NCBI RefSeq assembly: GCF_905475465.1
Contig: NC_062236.1
Coordinates: forward strand, 6,706,001-6,770,000
Origin: Pieris napi
Taxonomy: Eukaryota; Arthropoda; Insecta; Lepidoptera; Pieridae
Length of the DNA: 64,000 nucleotides
Reading direction: 5' to 3'
The notes below the pieces were generated by a model that worked only from the letters and a program-made list of their open reading frames with translations, was not told the DNA's origin and did not search any database. The translations under genes were made by a program, and so were the position numbers. Positions 37,801 to 50,507 of the stretch are shown piece after piece. Position 1 is the first letter of the stretch; each line of letters begins with the position of its first letter.

Positions 37801-40800
37801 TTTTTAATTCATCCATCATAATATAAACCACTATCAAGGCATAGGATTTATTATTATTAGTTACAAAGATCGTACTCTGTGCTCTCTGTGCACAGGTATA
37901 ATATAAGAAGTTGATGTAAATACGCTATTTCCTACGTTATGTTAAATATTTTGTATCAGGTAACACACATATGGTGGAGAAAATCATAGATCGTGCGATT
38001 TCGTCCCTAAGCGCTAACGGAGTTGAGATCAACCGCGAACACTGGTTCAAGGAGGCCATGGAAGCCGAAAAATCTGGCGCTGTTAATACTTGTCAGGTAT
38101 ATTCATTTTGCTTAAAAACCTTTTCTAAATATTACAAGCCTGTTAACATTAATAAGTTTCAGTTACATGTTATAATAACAAAACAATAGGTAACTGATTA
38201 TAATTTGTGTATATATGTCACCGTGAAATTGTAAACACCGTTAGATTGTAATCTATCTCGCGAGATTATGAACTGTCGAAAGATTGTGAACTCAACGTAC
38301 CTACTGCTTACAATTGAACGTATTATTATTCGATAGATCTATCGAAGTGAAACCGTCAAATTACAATGGCTGTCCCTGATTGGTCGGCTTTATAGTAGAC
38401 CGTTCTATGTCCATAGAGTTAGGAATGAAACACGGGTATCAGTCAAATTAACTGAATGCAGTTCAAGAATTGTGACATCAAGTATTTATTCATTACTTAG
38501 TAGGTAATTAATAATTCTAATATCACATGGTAAAAGGTTGAGGTTCACAATCTAGCGAGATAGATTACAATCTAACGGTGTTTACAATTTTACGGTGACA
38601 TATATACAGTAAATCTAGCAGACACTGTTTCAAAAATTAAATTTCACATACTCAATTACAGGCAATTATTCGGGCGGTAATCGGACACGGGATTGACCCA
38701 GAAGATCAAAAGCACACATGGATGGAGGACGCTGAAGCGGTAAATAGTATTTTAATGTTGCCATTATCTACCACATTAGCCACCTCCTAGCTGTCAGCTG
38801 CAGCAGATCCTCCCCAATTCTGTCGATCCAGCGCTACCTAGGCGGTAGGCCAAACTACTGGCGAATTTAAGGCCCTTTGAATACGTTGACACCATGAGCA
38901 CATGGGCCAAGATCAGGCGGTGTAGGCTTCCTATAAGTATAGCCAGCCTATTAGACCAGTAAAATGTAGTAACCAATTTTTTTTTTAAACATAGTTTAAA
39001 ACAAGTTCTGTTTCTAAGATTTCCTTATATTCGTTAAATATTACTAAATACCTACACTTTATGTTTATAGTGTGCACAACCTGAATAAAGACAATATAAA
39101 TATATTTTTTGTTACGAAATATTGTATTTTAATAATTTCAGTGCGCAAACGAAAATGCATATGAGTGCGCCCGAGCTGTTTACGGGTACGCGTTATCCGT
39201 ATTCCCGTCTAAGAAGTCAATATGGCTTCGAGCAGCGTACTTAGAAAAGCAGCATGGAAGCCGATCAAGCCTCGAGGCTTTGCTGCAGAGGGCCGTGGCC
39301 CATTGCCCCAAGTCTGAAGTGCTTTGGCTCATGGGGGCCAAGTCTAAGTGGTTGGCTGGTAAGAGATTTGTTGACAGGTTTTAAAATCTTTTAGCGGTTT
39401 AAAACGTGTATTAATTATCGTTTTACCGCAAACAAGTCGCCATTGCGCGAAGCATCAAGACAGATATTCCGTATTTGACATTCGTTATTATTTAAGAAAA
39501 AATACCCTGAAATTACGAGGTTTTGACGATGATACGACCGTCTCTTTCCTTCATAGGATAACTGAAATTTGACAGAAAGAGACTTCAGATGAAACAGTTT
39601 TATGAAACTTATCATAAATAACGGGATATAAAAGAGGGAATTTAAGTATAGTTTTGTTTTTAGATTAATTATAATGTTCTTTTTTATTATTACAGGGGAC
39701 GTTCCAGCTGCTAGAGGTATCCTATCTTTAGCTTTCCAAGCCAATCCTAATTCAGAAGAGATCTGGTTGGCCGCGGTGAAGTTGGAGAGTGAGAACAAAG
39801 AGTATGATAGAGCGAGACGGCTGCTTGCTAAGGCTAGGGCATCTGCACCTACACCTAGGGTGAGATTGTTTATTAATAACACAATGTTTATATATTCATA
39901 TGATAAATGGTTTTTTGTATGAATTAGTGTTTTACAGAATAATATTATTTTAATTTGTACATAAATGTTGTTTGGAAGTAGTACATCTAAATTACAGCTT
40001 TAATGGCTCAGAGACGCACGTGTCGGTTTTTTTCTGTTTTGTAGTTCTAAAACCTATAGCTGTACCAAGAGTATAAAATGTTTCTGTTCTCTCTAATTTG
40101 TTTGAAAAATTAGAAGCGCAAAATTATTAATTTTTTTTTGGCCGCGTTACCGAAAATATTTCATTTATTGGCATATAAGTATTTTAAGTCATACATTGGT
40201 TTAGACTTTTATGGGTCTTGGCTATTGAATAAAACAAATGAAGAATGAAATCATAGGCGGCCGGTACTGCCACTTTATCGATTTTGGTCTAAGGCAGCGT
40301 TCAAGTATTACGTCACGCAATTTTTGGAGATTATTGATCCCCCCCCCTCATGTAACGTTTTTCTGTACCCAATAGTTTCGTTTCGTGACCACCCAGTAAC
40401 TCTTCAGACCTAAAAATGCTGGTGTTATGTGGTGTAAAGTACTGGAAAGTCGAAATAATATTAACAATAACGCGTAGGTAATTCAATCCCCGCTGCGCAT
40501 CGTAACGTTTTACAAACAGACCCCCCCCCCCTCCCAAAATTCGTTACGTAATACTTGAACGCTCCTTAAGACCAAGGACACCAAGCAACTGTTAATTGTT
40601 TAAATAATTAGTGCAGCTCTAACTCAAATTTCCAGGTTATGATAAAATCAGCGAAACTGGAATGGGCTCTTAACAATTGCGATGAGGCATTGAAGCTATT
40701 GGATGAAGCTATAAAGGTGTTCAGTGATTACGCCAAGTTGCACATGATGAAGGGGCAGATTGAGGAGCAGCTCGGACGCGATGATGACGCCCATAACACT

Positions 40801-43800
40801 TATACGCAGGGGGTAAGATTTTTAATTAAATATAAAAACCGCTTATTAACACTATTTAGATCACAAACAATATAAAGACGGGTACAACATTTTAATAGGC
40901 GGTATTACCGCAAAAAGGTTTCCTCCAGACAAAGCAGACGTCTAAGCGACTCTAATCCTTAAGATCGTAGGTTCGATCCTTAATTCCAATTAAACAATAC
41001 TAAAAATATTATATTAAATATATAAACAATATTAAATATATTCACATTCATAAAATGTTATACGTACAAAAAAAGTTAATTCTAAATATTTACTTACTCA
41101 AGTGACCTAATACAAAAATAATAGATCGAATTAACTTTTATTACTTTATTTTATTCTTTAGCTGGCATCACTGCCTACTAATTCCAGGTTTAGTAAACCT
41201 TTTTAATAAAATAAAATGTTATCTTAACTTGTGCGTTTTTTACTGTTTGTAATAATAAGGGACGTAATTATCACTCGCCGTAAAATCAATTGGATTAAAA
41301 TTTTAATATGGAGCACCGCACTTAATAAAATGGTGTATCCATTTCACTAACAAAATGTAATGAAATTGAAAAATGTGCCCGGCCAAAAAGGTTTGTGATA
41401 TGTCAAAAAATGATTGCTGTCCGAATTATACGGAATTAAAAATCAGAGTATAGTTATTGAGGTCTACACAACAACTGGTTTAAAACAAAATAATGGCAGT
41501 GACTGTAATATTAAAGTAATATTAAAACACGTAAGTAATAGAAGACAATGATAAAAACTAACTACCCATACAATTGCTATTTGTTAGTTTATATTGTTAT
41601 TAAATAGAGAAATCACATCCATGACGTTGGGCCAAGTTTGGTCACGTGACCGTTCTCATATTATAAATTCTGTTGACTATATTAATAGCTAACTATATTT
41701 TTTTTAAAGCTGAATGTATCACAAAATTCAATAATATGTATTTAATATCAATTATTTATTCCTTTTCTAAATGTTCGAACCTTTTTTGTTTATATAATGT
41801 ATTCCACCTTTGGCTTTAGTATAATTGTTTTTTGTTATATATAATTGTTGTTAAAAGTAGGATTACAATATAAATAAATAAATTACAATAAACAAAAACC
41901 TAACTAAAGAAAGTTTCAAAGCTTTTGATATTTTACGATCATAAATTCATGCCTTAATCGATTAACAAGGTTACAATATTGATTAAGGAATGCAATTGAA
42001 GAAATAGTCAATCGAACATTCTTCTTTGTTTCTCCTTGTGTCTTCATTCATCTTTATTTTTTAAATGTGTTATTCTTAATAGTTGAAGAAATGTGCGACG
42101 TCCGTTCCTATGTGGATTTTATTATCAAGACTAGAAGAAAAACTCAAACACGTCACCAAGGCGAGGTCTGTACTCGAAAAGGCGAGATTAAGGAATCCAA
42201 AGAATGCGGAATTATGGTATGTATATAGAGTATTTCTCGATATTATTACTTTATATAAACTGTTTTCTTAAAGCTTGTGTCAGAATTAATTTCTTAAGGT
42301 TTGAAAAATATTTGTCGTTCCGCAAATTAAGTTCTGCAGCGGTTGTTATAGGTAAATGTTCAAATCTATGTTTAATGAAACTCTTTTTTTTAAGCTGGGT
42401 GTCAACTGGCTTTAATTATTTAAAATACCAGCTTATAACTAACACAAAATTAAGTAGTGCGGTTGCGACGCTAGAGGAACCAAAAGCTAACTTGGCTTAT
42501 TTAAGGGTTATTAAATTTAAGTGACACTTATGTTACCAATAAAGAATATAAGTGTAGGCCTATTGGACATTACCGGAAATGAGAATCTTGTTTAAAATTT
42601 ATGAGTGTGGAAAAAACTAAAGGGCTCATTTTGGCTTCAAGTGTGCGATAATTGCAAACATTTGGTTTGCGCTTATAATAATTAACTAAAATATATTGTC
42701 AATATATATTATTAGTAACAGGTAACTTTTATTTTTTGGTCATTCAATAAATCTTAATTTAAATAATAATACATATTTTTTTTAATTCACGTATCTATCA
42801 TTCCCTATCGCTTCATTTATTTTAAAGCTATTGCATAGATTTTATCGCGGGCTTTGAGCGCGGCGACCGAATCAAGAAATTTCGTAACGAAAATAAAAAC
42901 CTAACATACGATGACGTATTATAGGCGCGGTCAATACGCGTTAGAGCGGGACAGAACGCATACTGCGTCTCACATCGGTCTGGCGTGATCGGTGACGTAG
43001 CGTAAGCGTAGCCGGTGCAGCCGGTACGCGTTAGAATGAGACAGACTATATAGGCGTGTTAGTCTGAGTCTGGGAGAGTGGTAGATAGAATTAATATCAA
43101 AGAAAAATTAACTGCATAAATAAAAATTGCTATGCAACAATAGCTTTACCGCGGCAGTCCCCGTGCCACACGTTTTTTTTTATTTTCTCTCAACTTCTCT
43201 GCCAGAGTTTTTGGCAAAATAAAATAAAAACCATGCCTCCGATGGTTACGCATTTGAGACCCTAATGTCATTTATATTTTTCGTAGGTTAGAAAGTGTAA
43301 GGCTGGAACGTCGCAATGGAAGCGCGGAGATAGGGAACGCCGTGATGGCAAAAGCCTTACAGGAGTGCGGAAATGCTGGACGCCTTTGGGCTGAAGCGAT
43401 ATTCATGGAGTCAAGACCGCAGCGGAAAACCAAAAGTGTAAGTCTAAAATCTATGTTATACCTAATGAAGTAGAGTCACTAGGTGTTCACAGGTCTTGGG
43501 TTCGCATACGATACAATGGCCGTCGTAAATATTTACGTAACTATAAGGAAAAATAATAATGTGTGCTATTCATCACAAGATTATACGTCTCTACGTGGCT
43601 TAGTGGTTAATGTACATGATCGTGGTTTCAGTTACAAGCAAAACAACGGTTTTAAGTAGGCATATAAATTTAATAAGTCTTAAGAAATGGAAATATCCCA
43701 CCTTTTTTTAATTAATATTTTACTGGGTGAAACTTCTTTATCGACGTATGGGAGAAATTTTGTAGCAAATCGTCACGTTTTTCGGGTACGCGCCATGTTG

Positions 43801-46006
43801 CTTTTTGAAGTCAAACTTCTTTATCGGCGTTGAAAAAAATTACCGTCACTTTTTTCGGTTACGCGCCATCTTTTTCTTGTCCTTACCACGGTTGATCCGA
43901 AGAGATTCGAAGCCATTAATAACAAAAAAATGTGCGTGTACTAGTGTACACACGTTAGAAGTGAAACTTCTTTATGACCTTATTTTTCGAAAAATTATCT
44001 ATAATATGCAACTTTACAGAAATTGGTTAAATAAGATAAAGTTAAATTAGATAAAGTTTAACAAAAGGCTTTTAATATCACAGACTTGAATACAAATAAT
44101 ACAATTATTTCATTTTACCTTATTACCACTAAGATTATTACAGAATTTCATAAATTGTAATAGAATTTTTAGTATCATTGTTATCGTTATGATACATTTT
44201 TGTTATTAATGGTTTAGAATCTCTTCGAATCAACCCTGGTAGGGACAAGAAAAAGACGCGCATAACGGTCAAATGTGACGCGTAACCGAAAAATGTGACG
44301 CGTAACGAAAAAATGTTACACAAAATTTTTTTCCAACCCCGATAAAGAAGTTTCACTTCAAAAATATATAATAACGATAACAATGATAGTAATAATTCTA
44401 TTACAATTATTGAAATTCTGTAATAATCTTAGTAGTAATAAAGTAAAATGAAATTGTATTTGTATTCATGTCTATGATAATAAAAGCTATTTGTTAAACT
44501 TTATCTAATTTAACATTATTTAACCAATTTCTGTAAAGTTGCATATAGTAGATCATTTTTCGAAAAATAAGGTCATAAAGAAGTTTCACTTCTTACGTGT
44601 GTACACCTAGTACACGCACGCATTTTTTTATTTAATACTAGCTACCTATAAATTTCATATCTGGAATGATTACTGAGGAAGAATGGTAAAACCGCTAGTA
44701 GTATTAATAAAACTCTAAGGCAGCGTTCGTAAAAAAATTCGTTCAAACTTTCTAACCAGATATCTCCCTACAAACTCACAACTATACCTCTAGTAGTATA
44801 GACAAAAACCTATAAATTTTTCACATAGAAATAACATTAGATTAGAAACTAACTTTTGTCTGAACTAAAGCGTGTGAATTAAAAATTGGTAAGTTAATAA
44901 GGATTCTTTTGTAAACAGGTGGATGCGTTAAAAAAATGCGAACACGACGCGCACGTACTTCTCGCCGTGTCGCAACTCTTTTGGACGGAACGGAAACTTA
45001 ACAAGTGTCGAGAGTGGTTTAATAGAACGGTGGGGGAAATTATATTTTGTCAATCTTTGCTTTTTACTAAACAAATATTAATAAAAAAATTATGTAGTTT
45101 TTCATTATTTAACTTAAAATGTTTATTCATTATAAGTATTCATTACAATGTGTAAGATTTGGGAACTCTTTTAAGTAAAAAATCAGTGTCAGGGTTCCCA
45201 GCTCTTCAGGATAACAAACCAAACTTAATTCCATAACAAATTTTACAATTTTTTTTTAATTACAATTTTGAAATGTTTAAAACTGTTTACAATGTTTTTC
45301 TAATTAACACTTAACTTAATAAGGTCATAGAATTCAATGGTTTTTTTCATATTAATTATTTATATACTTAAACACAAGAATTTTTAAACAAAGAAACTTA
45401 AAAAAAAGAAAAACATGGTGTAATGGGCCTTATCACTACTAAGCGATCTCTTCCAGGCAATCCTAGTAACAGTAGAGTTGTCATAAAGGTTTTTATGATA
45501 CTCCTATGTATAACGTATTCCTTTTTCTGCGCCTACAAGCGTTCTGTCTCTTTCTATCGTAGAGTAAAATTTGGCAGAAAGGGACGAATGACTTGAGAAT
45601 TTAGATAGAACAGTATATAGTTAGATTTTGTTTAAGGACATTCGAATACCTGAAACTAAACAGTTGAAGGTACACCATAACAATATTTATACAGAAAAAC
45701 GAAAATCATATAGTGTTATTCTAAAAAAGGTGTTAGGACAATTTGTATGTTTTTTTTTTTAATGAAAAATATATTTTACAGGTAAAAATTGACCCGGATT
45801 TGGGTGACGCATGGGCGTTTTATTACAAATTCGAACTCCTTCATGGTAATGAACAGCAACAGGAAGATGTCAAAAATCGATGTAAGACAGCTGAGCCTCA
45901 CCACGGTGAATATTGGTGTCAAGTGTCAAAAGAAATAGCTAATTGGTGCTTTAGTACCGAACAAATATTATTATTAGTCGCTAAGAATTTACCTGTACCA
46001 ACGTAA
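31888..46006 (+). CDS. Prp6: PRPF6 / Prp6, U4/U6-U5 tri-snRNP HAT-repeat protein
   Basis: Seventeen exons join in frame into about 929 residues (human PRPF6 has 941): 31888-31982, 32716-32775, 33049-33172, 33523-33653, 34094-34353, 35092-35352, 35716-35909, 36676-36946, 37960-38096, 38662-38739, 39142-39358, 39696-39859, 40636-40812, 42083-42216, 43287-43437, 44919-45029, 45782-46006. PRPF6 bridges U5 to U4/U6 in the spliceosome. The N-terminal PRP1 domain is evident (FLGIPAPLGYVAGVGRGATG, FTTRSDIGPARDAND, DPYDKDDAEADAIY), followed by a long array of HAT/TPR half-repeats such as AWIASARLEE, LWLALARLETYENARKVL and WLRAAYLEKQHG. The start ATG sits in the expected MSVPPQAFVNKNKKHFLG context. Introns are loaded with mobile elements, none in exons. 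Confidence 0.96.
32082..32566. mobile_element. hAT-type MITE with 8-bp duplication TGTGAGAC
   Basis: TIR TAGGGCTGCCATC at 32082 pairs with GATGGCAGCCCTA ending at 32566. The same octamer TGTGAGAC occurs immediately outside both ends (32074-32081 and 32567-32574), the hallmark of hAT transposition. It carries no transposase. It lies in PRPF6 intron 1. Confidence 0.85.
34499..34719 (-). mobile_element. Non-autonomous Helitron
   Basis: A minus-strand copy of the 221-bp repeat at 36217-36438. Read on its own strand it starts TCTTTATATATATAATTC and ends CTAG, inserted between A (34498) and T (34720) with no duplication, as Helitrons do. The body includes GATTTTGATGAAATTTTTTG and CAGGTGGCGCTGCAGTC. 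It lies in PRPF6 intron 5. Confidence 0.8.
36217..36438 (+). mobile_element. Non-autonomous Helitron
   Basis: Begins TCTTTATATATATAATTC and ends GTCCACTAG with a flanking A (36216) and T (36439). A GGAC...GTCC stem just before CTAG suits the Helitron 3' hairpin. A close copy lies inverted at 34499-34719. It lies in PRPF6 intron 7. Confidence 0.8.
37088..37262 (-). mobile_element. Degraded SINE fragment
   Basis: A minus-strand, diverged relative of the SINE at 23446: shares CTGATCAC (as GTGATCAG), GTGTGTCAGGCACTG-like sequence (CAGTGCCTGACACACGCC) and the GTGCGCATT region. Promoter part poor. Lies in PRPF6 intron 8. Confidence 0.6.
38216..38600. mobile_element. MITE with TGTCACCG ends
   Basis: Inverted ends of about 50 bp (TGTCACCGTGAAATTGTAAA... 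and its complement ending CGGTGACA) flanked by TATA (38212-38215 and 38601-38604). The block AATCTATCTCGCGAGATT is internally palindromic. A truncated relative is at 5865-6188. Lies in PRPF6 intron 9. Confidence 0.75.
40293..40565. mobile_element. Second copy of the PIF/Harbinger-like MITE
   Basis: Matches 11924-12165 closely: CAGCGTTCAAGTATTACGTC at the left end and ACTTGAACGCTCC at the right, with C-runs of 8 and 10 or more. Flanks are TAA (40290-40292) and TTA (40566-40568), so the duplication is imperfect here. Lies in PRPF6 intron 12. Confidence 0.7.
43727..44632. repeat. Double inverted repeat with AAACTTCTTTAT motifs
   Basis: Within PRPF6 intron 15, 43921-44190 is matched in inverted orientation by about 44370-44632, and 43860-43930 by about 44205-44290. 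The motif GTGAAACTTCTTTAT or its complement appears at about 43727, 43805, 43961, 44341 and 44577. It resembles a foldback element built by duplication. No ORF-encoded protein is recognisable. Confidence 0.6.
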
Positions 46007-47496
46007 GGATGAAATAAATTATAATTTCCAAATAGTGAATTTTATTCGATGTTTATTATTCCCAATCTTTATTTTAATTTAAGAAACAGTCTTCATAAAT
46101 TCCTTAGAGAACAATTTAACATAAACTTATACGTAATTATGTTATCGTCTTTTGTTTTTGAGTTCCTCTTAAATAATGCATCTCCATAAAAGGCAGGTAA
46201 CGCACCCATTACAATGGGTGTCGATTGGCGGCAATAACTGCCCTACATGGGCAACTCGTAGGCTTGTTTGACCTCCCTAACCTATATAAAACATGGCTTG
46301 ACCTTGCTACTCTCAACCTGAGGGTCCTGCGTTCGAATCACGGCTGTGCACCAATAGATTTTTCTATAGAGCTACGATGGCCGAGAAGGACCGTGGTCAG
46401 GCCCAGATGGCACCTATTTGTCTATACTAAATAATGGTCAAAGATAATTATATAACCATAGTGCAATACTTAAGCTGTAGCACAATTAGATTGTTATCAT
46501 TAGATGTTCCCTACACCTGTGAAAAAATCTGAAAATAATGAAATGAAGTACGACTATTGTCTATTTTCACAATGCTTGATTGTGACTGATGTTTATGATC
46601 TGTTTTCTAAATGACCTCAATAATCATGTATTAAATATATTTTTACGGTTGTTTTACTTTCGGACTTTTAGGGATTTTATTTCAACAATATAGTATTTCC
46701 TCAACAACCATAAGATTTGGCGGCTATTTGTGGTGCTTGATCAATTTCCGTTCATTAAATACGAGTAGAACCTGAAAAGAGTCAGATACTGACGAAAGAA
46801 ATGAAAATCCTATTTTTTTCGGGTTTGATTTACAGTGAAACAGTTATTATTGGTTCAGGTAACCAACCTGTACAGATATCTCAACACACGAAACAGACGG
46901 AGAAATATGTCTACTTCATGGACGGACATTCTTCCAACCATTTTAATTGTAATTGACTTTTATCTTAGGTTTAAAGAACTTTATTACTTATAAGAACTTA
47001 ATACTAGTTCGCTTACAATGAGATACAGTAGGTACTTAATTCTAAATTATATAATATTAGTAGCCTCTAGGGCGTTGGAAACATTACTGATTGCAAATAA
47101 TCTTTTAGACCTCCTTTGAAAACATTCATATTTTCGCACTGTTTCAATTCCTCTGGTAAATTGTTGAAGAACTGTGCTCCTTCAAATAATATCGTTGTTT
47201 TTCCGTAATTACCTAGACCGCGGTGTTATAAGTTGAAGTTTATCTTAATATAATTAGCTCAACTATGATATCAAATGATCTGTTTTACGCATTGTAAGGT
47301 GTAAACATTTAAGAAATAAAACTTCTATAAATAATTTTCGGGTTTGTGTGTTTGAATTATATTCGAGATCTGGCGCTTAGCCAAAATAGAATGCGAGTGA
47401 GTGCGCTAAATATCTAAGAGGCGCACGCATTCTCTAATTCTTTCATATATTATGTTCAAAGAATTTTATTACTAGTAGGAAAGTGTAAGTGTTAAA
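46007..47496. other. Intergenic with SINE and LINE remnants
   Basis: Between PRPF6 and the LRR gene. It holds a degraded SINE head (about 46270-46400, with GCGTTCGAATCACGGCTGTG) and a LINE 3' fragment on the minus strand (47067-47230). The remainder shows no gene. Confidence 0.5.
47067..47230 (-). mobile_element. LINE 3'-terminal coding remnant
   Basis: Minus strand reads GLGNYGKTTILFEGAQFFNN, LPEELKQCENMNVFKGGLKD and YL..., then stops at 47067-47069. The pattern FxGxxxFNxLPxxIKxxxxxxxFKxxLKxxL is the usual C-terminus of insect LINE (CR1/jockey-like) ORF2. The 5' part is absent. Confidence 0.65.
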
Positions 47497-49255
47497 ATGT
47501 CTCCAAAGTGTCCCGTACCGCCGTTACAAGATATCACATTATCTTTAACAGCAAGACAGCTGATACACACAATAACGAAAATATCGACAGAAGAAGATGT
47601 GGCTCTACCTTTTACTATGGTGTCCTCATACTACGAGAGTATGGGAGTGACGAGTGATATATTTCAAGACCTACTTAATCTTATACTTACCTCGGATTAT
47701 CTTGACCCATCAGTGAGATATTTTACAATGAAGCTGCTTCTTAAGGAGAACGTAAAGAGCTTAGCGACAGGCATGTTCCCGTGTCCATACTATAGGAGAA
47801 TCCTTGAACTGATTATTGAACAAGGCCGCCATTTGACATCTTTAAATATGAAAGGTGTGTGGGTGAAAGACGAACATCTACATTTAATGTACGAAATAAT
47901 CAAGAACCTACCTAATCTAACTACGCTTAGTATACCATACATAGCTAACGATGAAATACTTAAGTATATTGGAGAAAATAACAAAGTATTGAAACTGCTC
48001 GATGTCTCTGGTGAAACAGATATAACAGAGATTGGAATAGATGCCATGTTGACGGGTAATCCACAACTCGCCCAGAGTATTACTGTTGTTAATATTGGAA
48101 TGTATGGTGAAGAAAATATAGATCACACCGATGTAGCACTGCTAATCCGAAGACTTCCAAATTTAACTAATCTAGGTAGCTATTCATATGTGGGTAAAGC
48201 AATAAATTACGTGTACAACCACGACTGTCCACCTAATTTTAAAACGAAAATACAATATATACATGATGTACAAACAAACCAAAGAACTATGAAAGCTATT
48301 ACAGCAATATGTCCTTTGGTAGAAACAATTTACTTAGAAGAGGCTGACCAGGGTGTGCTTCAGCAGTTAAAGGATCTAAGTTATGTAAACAAGATAAAAT
48401 TAAATAAGTTTCAGTGCCATGAACTACATCAACTATTAGATAAAATAGGATACAAGATATTAACGTTAATGTTATCAGGATCGAGAGGTTCTTTCAACTT
48501 TACTAGAATAGCAGAAACTTGCCCTAATTTGGAGAGTCTTGAGTTTTACCAATGCCAAACTGCAACTCACGAAGAAGAAGTGCCTTTTAATAAATTGGAA
48601 CACATCGAAATAATTCAAGGCAACTTGTCGGGACCGTGCCTCAAGTACCTAATGACTTGTACTCCAAAGTTGAAAAAACTGATCATTGGGGATGAAATAA
48701 AACTAGACGATAATGACTTTGCTCGGTAAGTTCTTAGAGATTTATTTTTAATATTATTTAGGCCTTTCGTAAGATAATACGCAAAAGATAACTAAGCAAA
48801 AATTTCATTGTATCTTCGTCTGTATTTTGAACTTAGGTACTGCTTAAGAAAACCCTTCATATTTTCGAGATAAAAAAATAGGTTACTATTATACAACATT
48901 TTGTGTGATAAAAGATCTTATGAGACAGAATGCCGGAATGCTGTATGCACTTGTCTAATGTAATACGTTTTTATTTGAACTTAAATTAAAATTAATAAAT
49001 GCAATTACTATTTTCAGGATATTACGCCGCTATAAATTTCCCAATTTAGAAGCGATTTGGTTTCCAAATGCGCCACGATTGACAAGAGAGACCGTAGACA
49101 TGTTAATGGAGAATTGCCCTAAACTCCAAAGCCTGGGTCAGTTGAGTGGATGGAATTATACTCCGGATGACATGATGCTTATGAGAGCGATTATCGCAAG
49201 TACTAATACGGACCTAATTCTCTCTCCTTTGGGTATATTTCAACAGGGAACGTAA
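47497..49255 (+). CDS. Leucine-rich-repeat protein, uncharacterised
   Basis: Two exons, 47497-48725 and 49018-49255, join in frame (phase 2) into about 488 residues. The N-terminal 110 residues are helical (TARQLIHTITKISTEED, then YESMGVTSDIFQDLLNLI). They are followed by irregular leucine-rich repeats of the ribonuclease-inhibitor-like kind: HLTSLNMKGVWVKDEHL, NLPNLTTLSIPYIANDEIL, TCPNLESLEFYQC, TPKLKKLIIGDEIKLDD, FPNLEAIWFPNAPRLT. No F-box, signal peptide or membrane segment is visible. Such repeats usually bind proteins, for instance as substrate receptors of ubiquitin ligases (ZYG11/ZER1 or FBXL types), but I cannot place it in a named family. The start is preceded by an AAG-rich leader and is the only in-frame ATG at the head of the open frame. 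Confidence 0.8.
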
Positions 49256-50507
49256 CGAATGTATTAAATAACATTGTTAATTTATTCAAATTTGGACTTA
49301 ATAAAACTTCTAAAAACTATTTGTTTTCATTACTATTTAATATTAATAAAAAATAACCTGATCTTGGCTTCAAATTTCGGTCTGTTTCGTTTTATTTTTC
49401 AAATAGGCAAGTACGTGAGCCTGTACCTATTGCCTGACACACGCCGTCGATTTATGGTTTCACCGTACGAGCCAGTGTTAATGTGCTCTTAGACAGAAAA
49501 GTATTTAATGCACATCTAGGGCACGAAACTACGACCTTGAGGGGCTGATATATATTATATGAATAAAAACTCATAATTTTAAAATATTTTATTTAAAATT
49601 AAAAACACATTACATTATTGACTATACACATTGAGTATTTAAGGTACTGTTTAACTTTGGTTTTAAATTAATTGGCCCCAAGATTGCCTTTGAAATTGAT
49701 TCTACAATAAAATGTAGGTATATTTAACAATTTAAATACAAAAGTACTTTATAAAACATGGTCATTATATATTTATTGAGTCGTAAATATTACTACATAA
49801 TTAAAATACAAAATATTTATACTTTATTATCAATATAATTATTACATCAGTAAAATGTCATTTTTTTAAAGAACTTTTGCGATTTGGTTCAAAAATAATA
49901 AATGATGACAGAATTAAAATTTTAAATAATAATTCGTTTACGTTAATTTTTAAATAATTATTCCTTATTCTAAAAGGTGAAAGAGCGTTTATGTAAATAT
50001 TTATATCTTTTATAGTTAGCTTCGTGTTAATTGCTGCAGGTTTTTTTTTAATTAATTTTAAATTTAAATTATGAGACTGCACAAACATTATCAAATGGTT
50101 ATAAATTTGTGCGTTCAAATCCGATAAGTAACTCTTCAACAGTGATACATAAAGGCCGATTTACATTATCTTAGTGTTTAGGAGAGTGATTTAGGATAGT
50201 ACTTTAGTTGAAACATGTAAACGCTACTTGCTTAAGTAAACGCTACGCTAAAGAACTTGCCTTTCAAGTTGTACTAAAGCACTCTCCTAAACACTAAGAT
50301 AATGTAAATCGGCCTTAAGACATACGACAAACAGCAATCGAATGACGTCATTGTTGCCACATAATATGCTTAATTAGGAATTTAGTTACGTTTAAAATCA
50401 CATAATAGAAAGTGATTTTTGACTCAGTCATCTTTTAAAAAAATTACATCTCAGGGCCACCTAAGTAATAATTATCCTTAAAATCTACTTATAAACTTCA
50501 CCAACAA
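49256..50507. other. Intergenic / 3' flank with MITE and SINE fragment
   Basis: Contains a diverged minus-strand SINE piece (about 49403-49545, with TGCCTGACACACGCCGTCGA) and the foldback MITE at 50153-50315. A 93-residue minus-strand frame (49858-50139, LSDLNAQIYNHLIMFVQSHN... rich in Ile/Asn/Lys) could be a 3' exon of the BEN gene or chance in AT-rich DNA. Confidence 0.4.
50153..50315. mobile_element. Compact foldback MITE, TAA duplication
   Basis: Ends AGGCCGATTTACATTATCTT (continuing AGTGTTTAGGAGAGTG) are inverted repeats over about 37 bp, flanked by TAA at 50150-50152 and 50316-50318. The 3-bp TAA duplication suits a PIF/Harbinger-type element. Confidence 0.75.
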
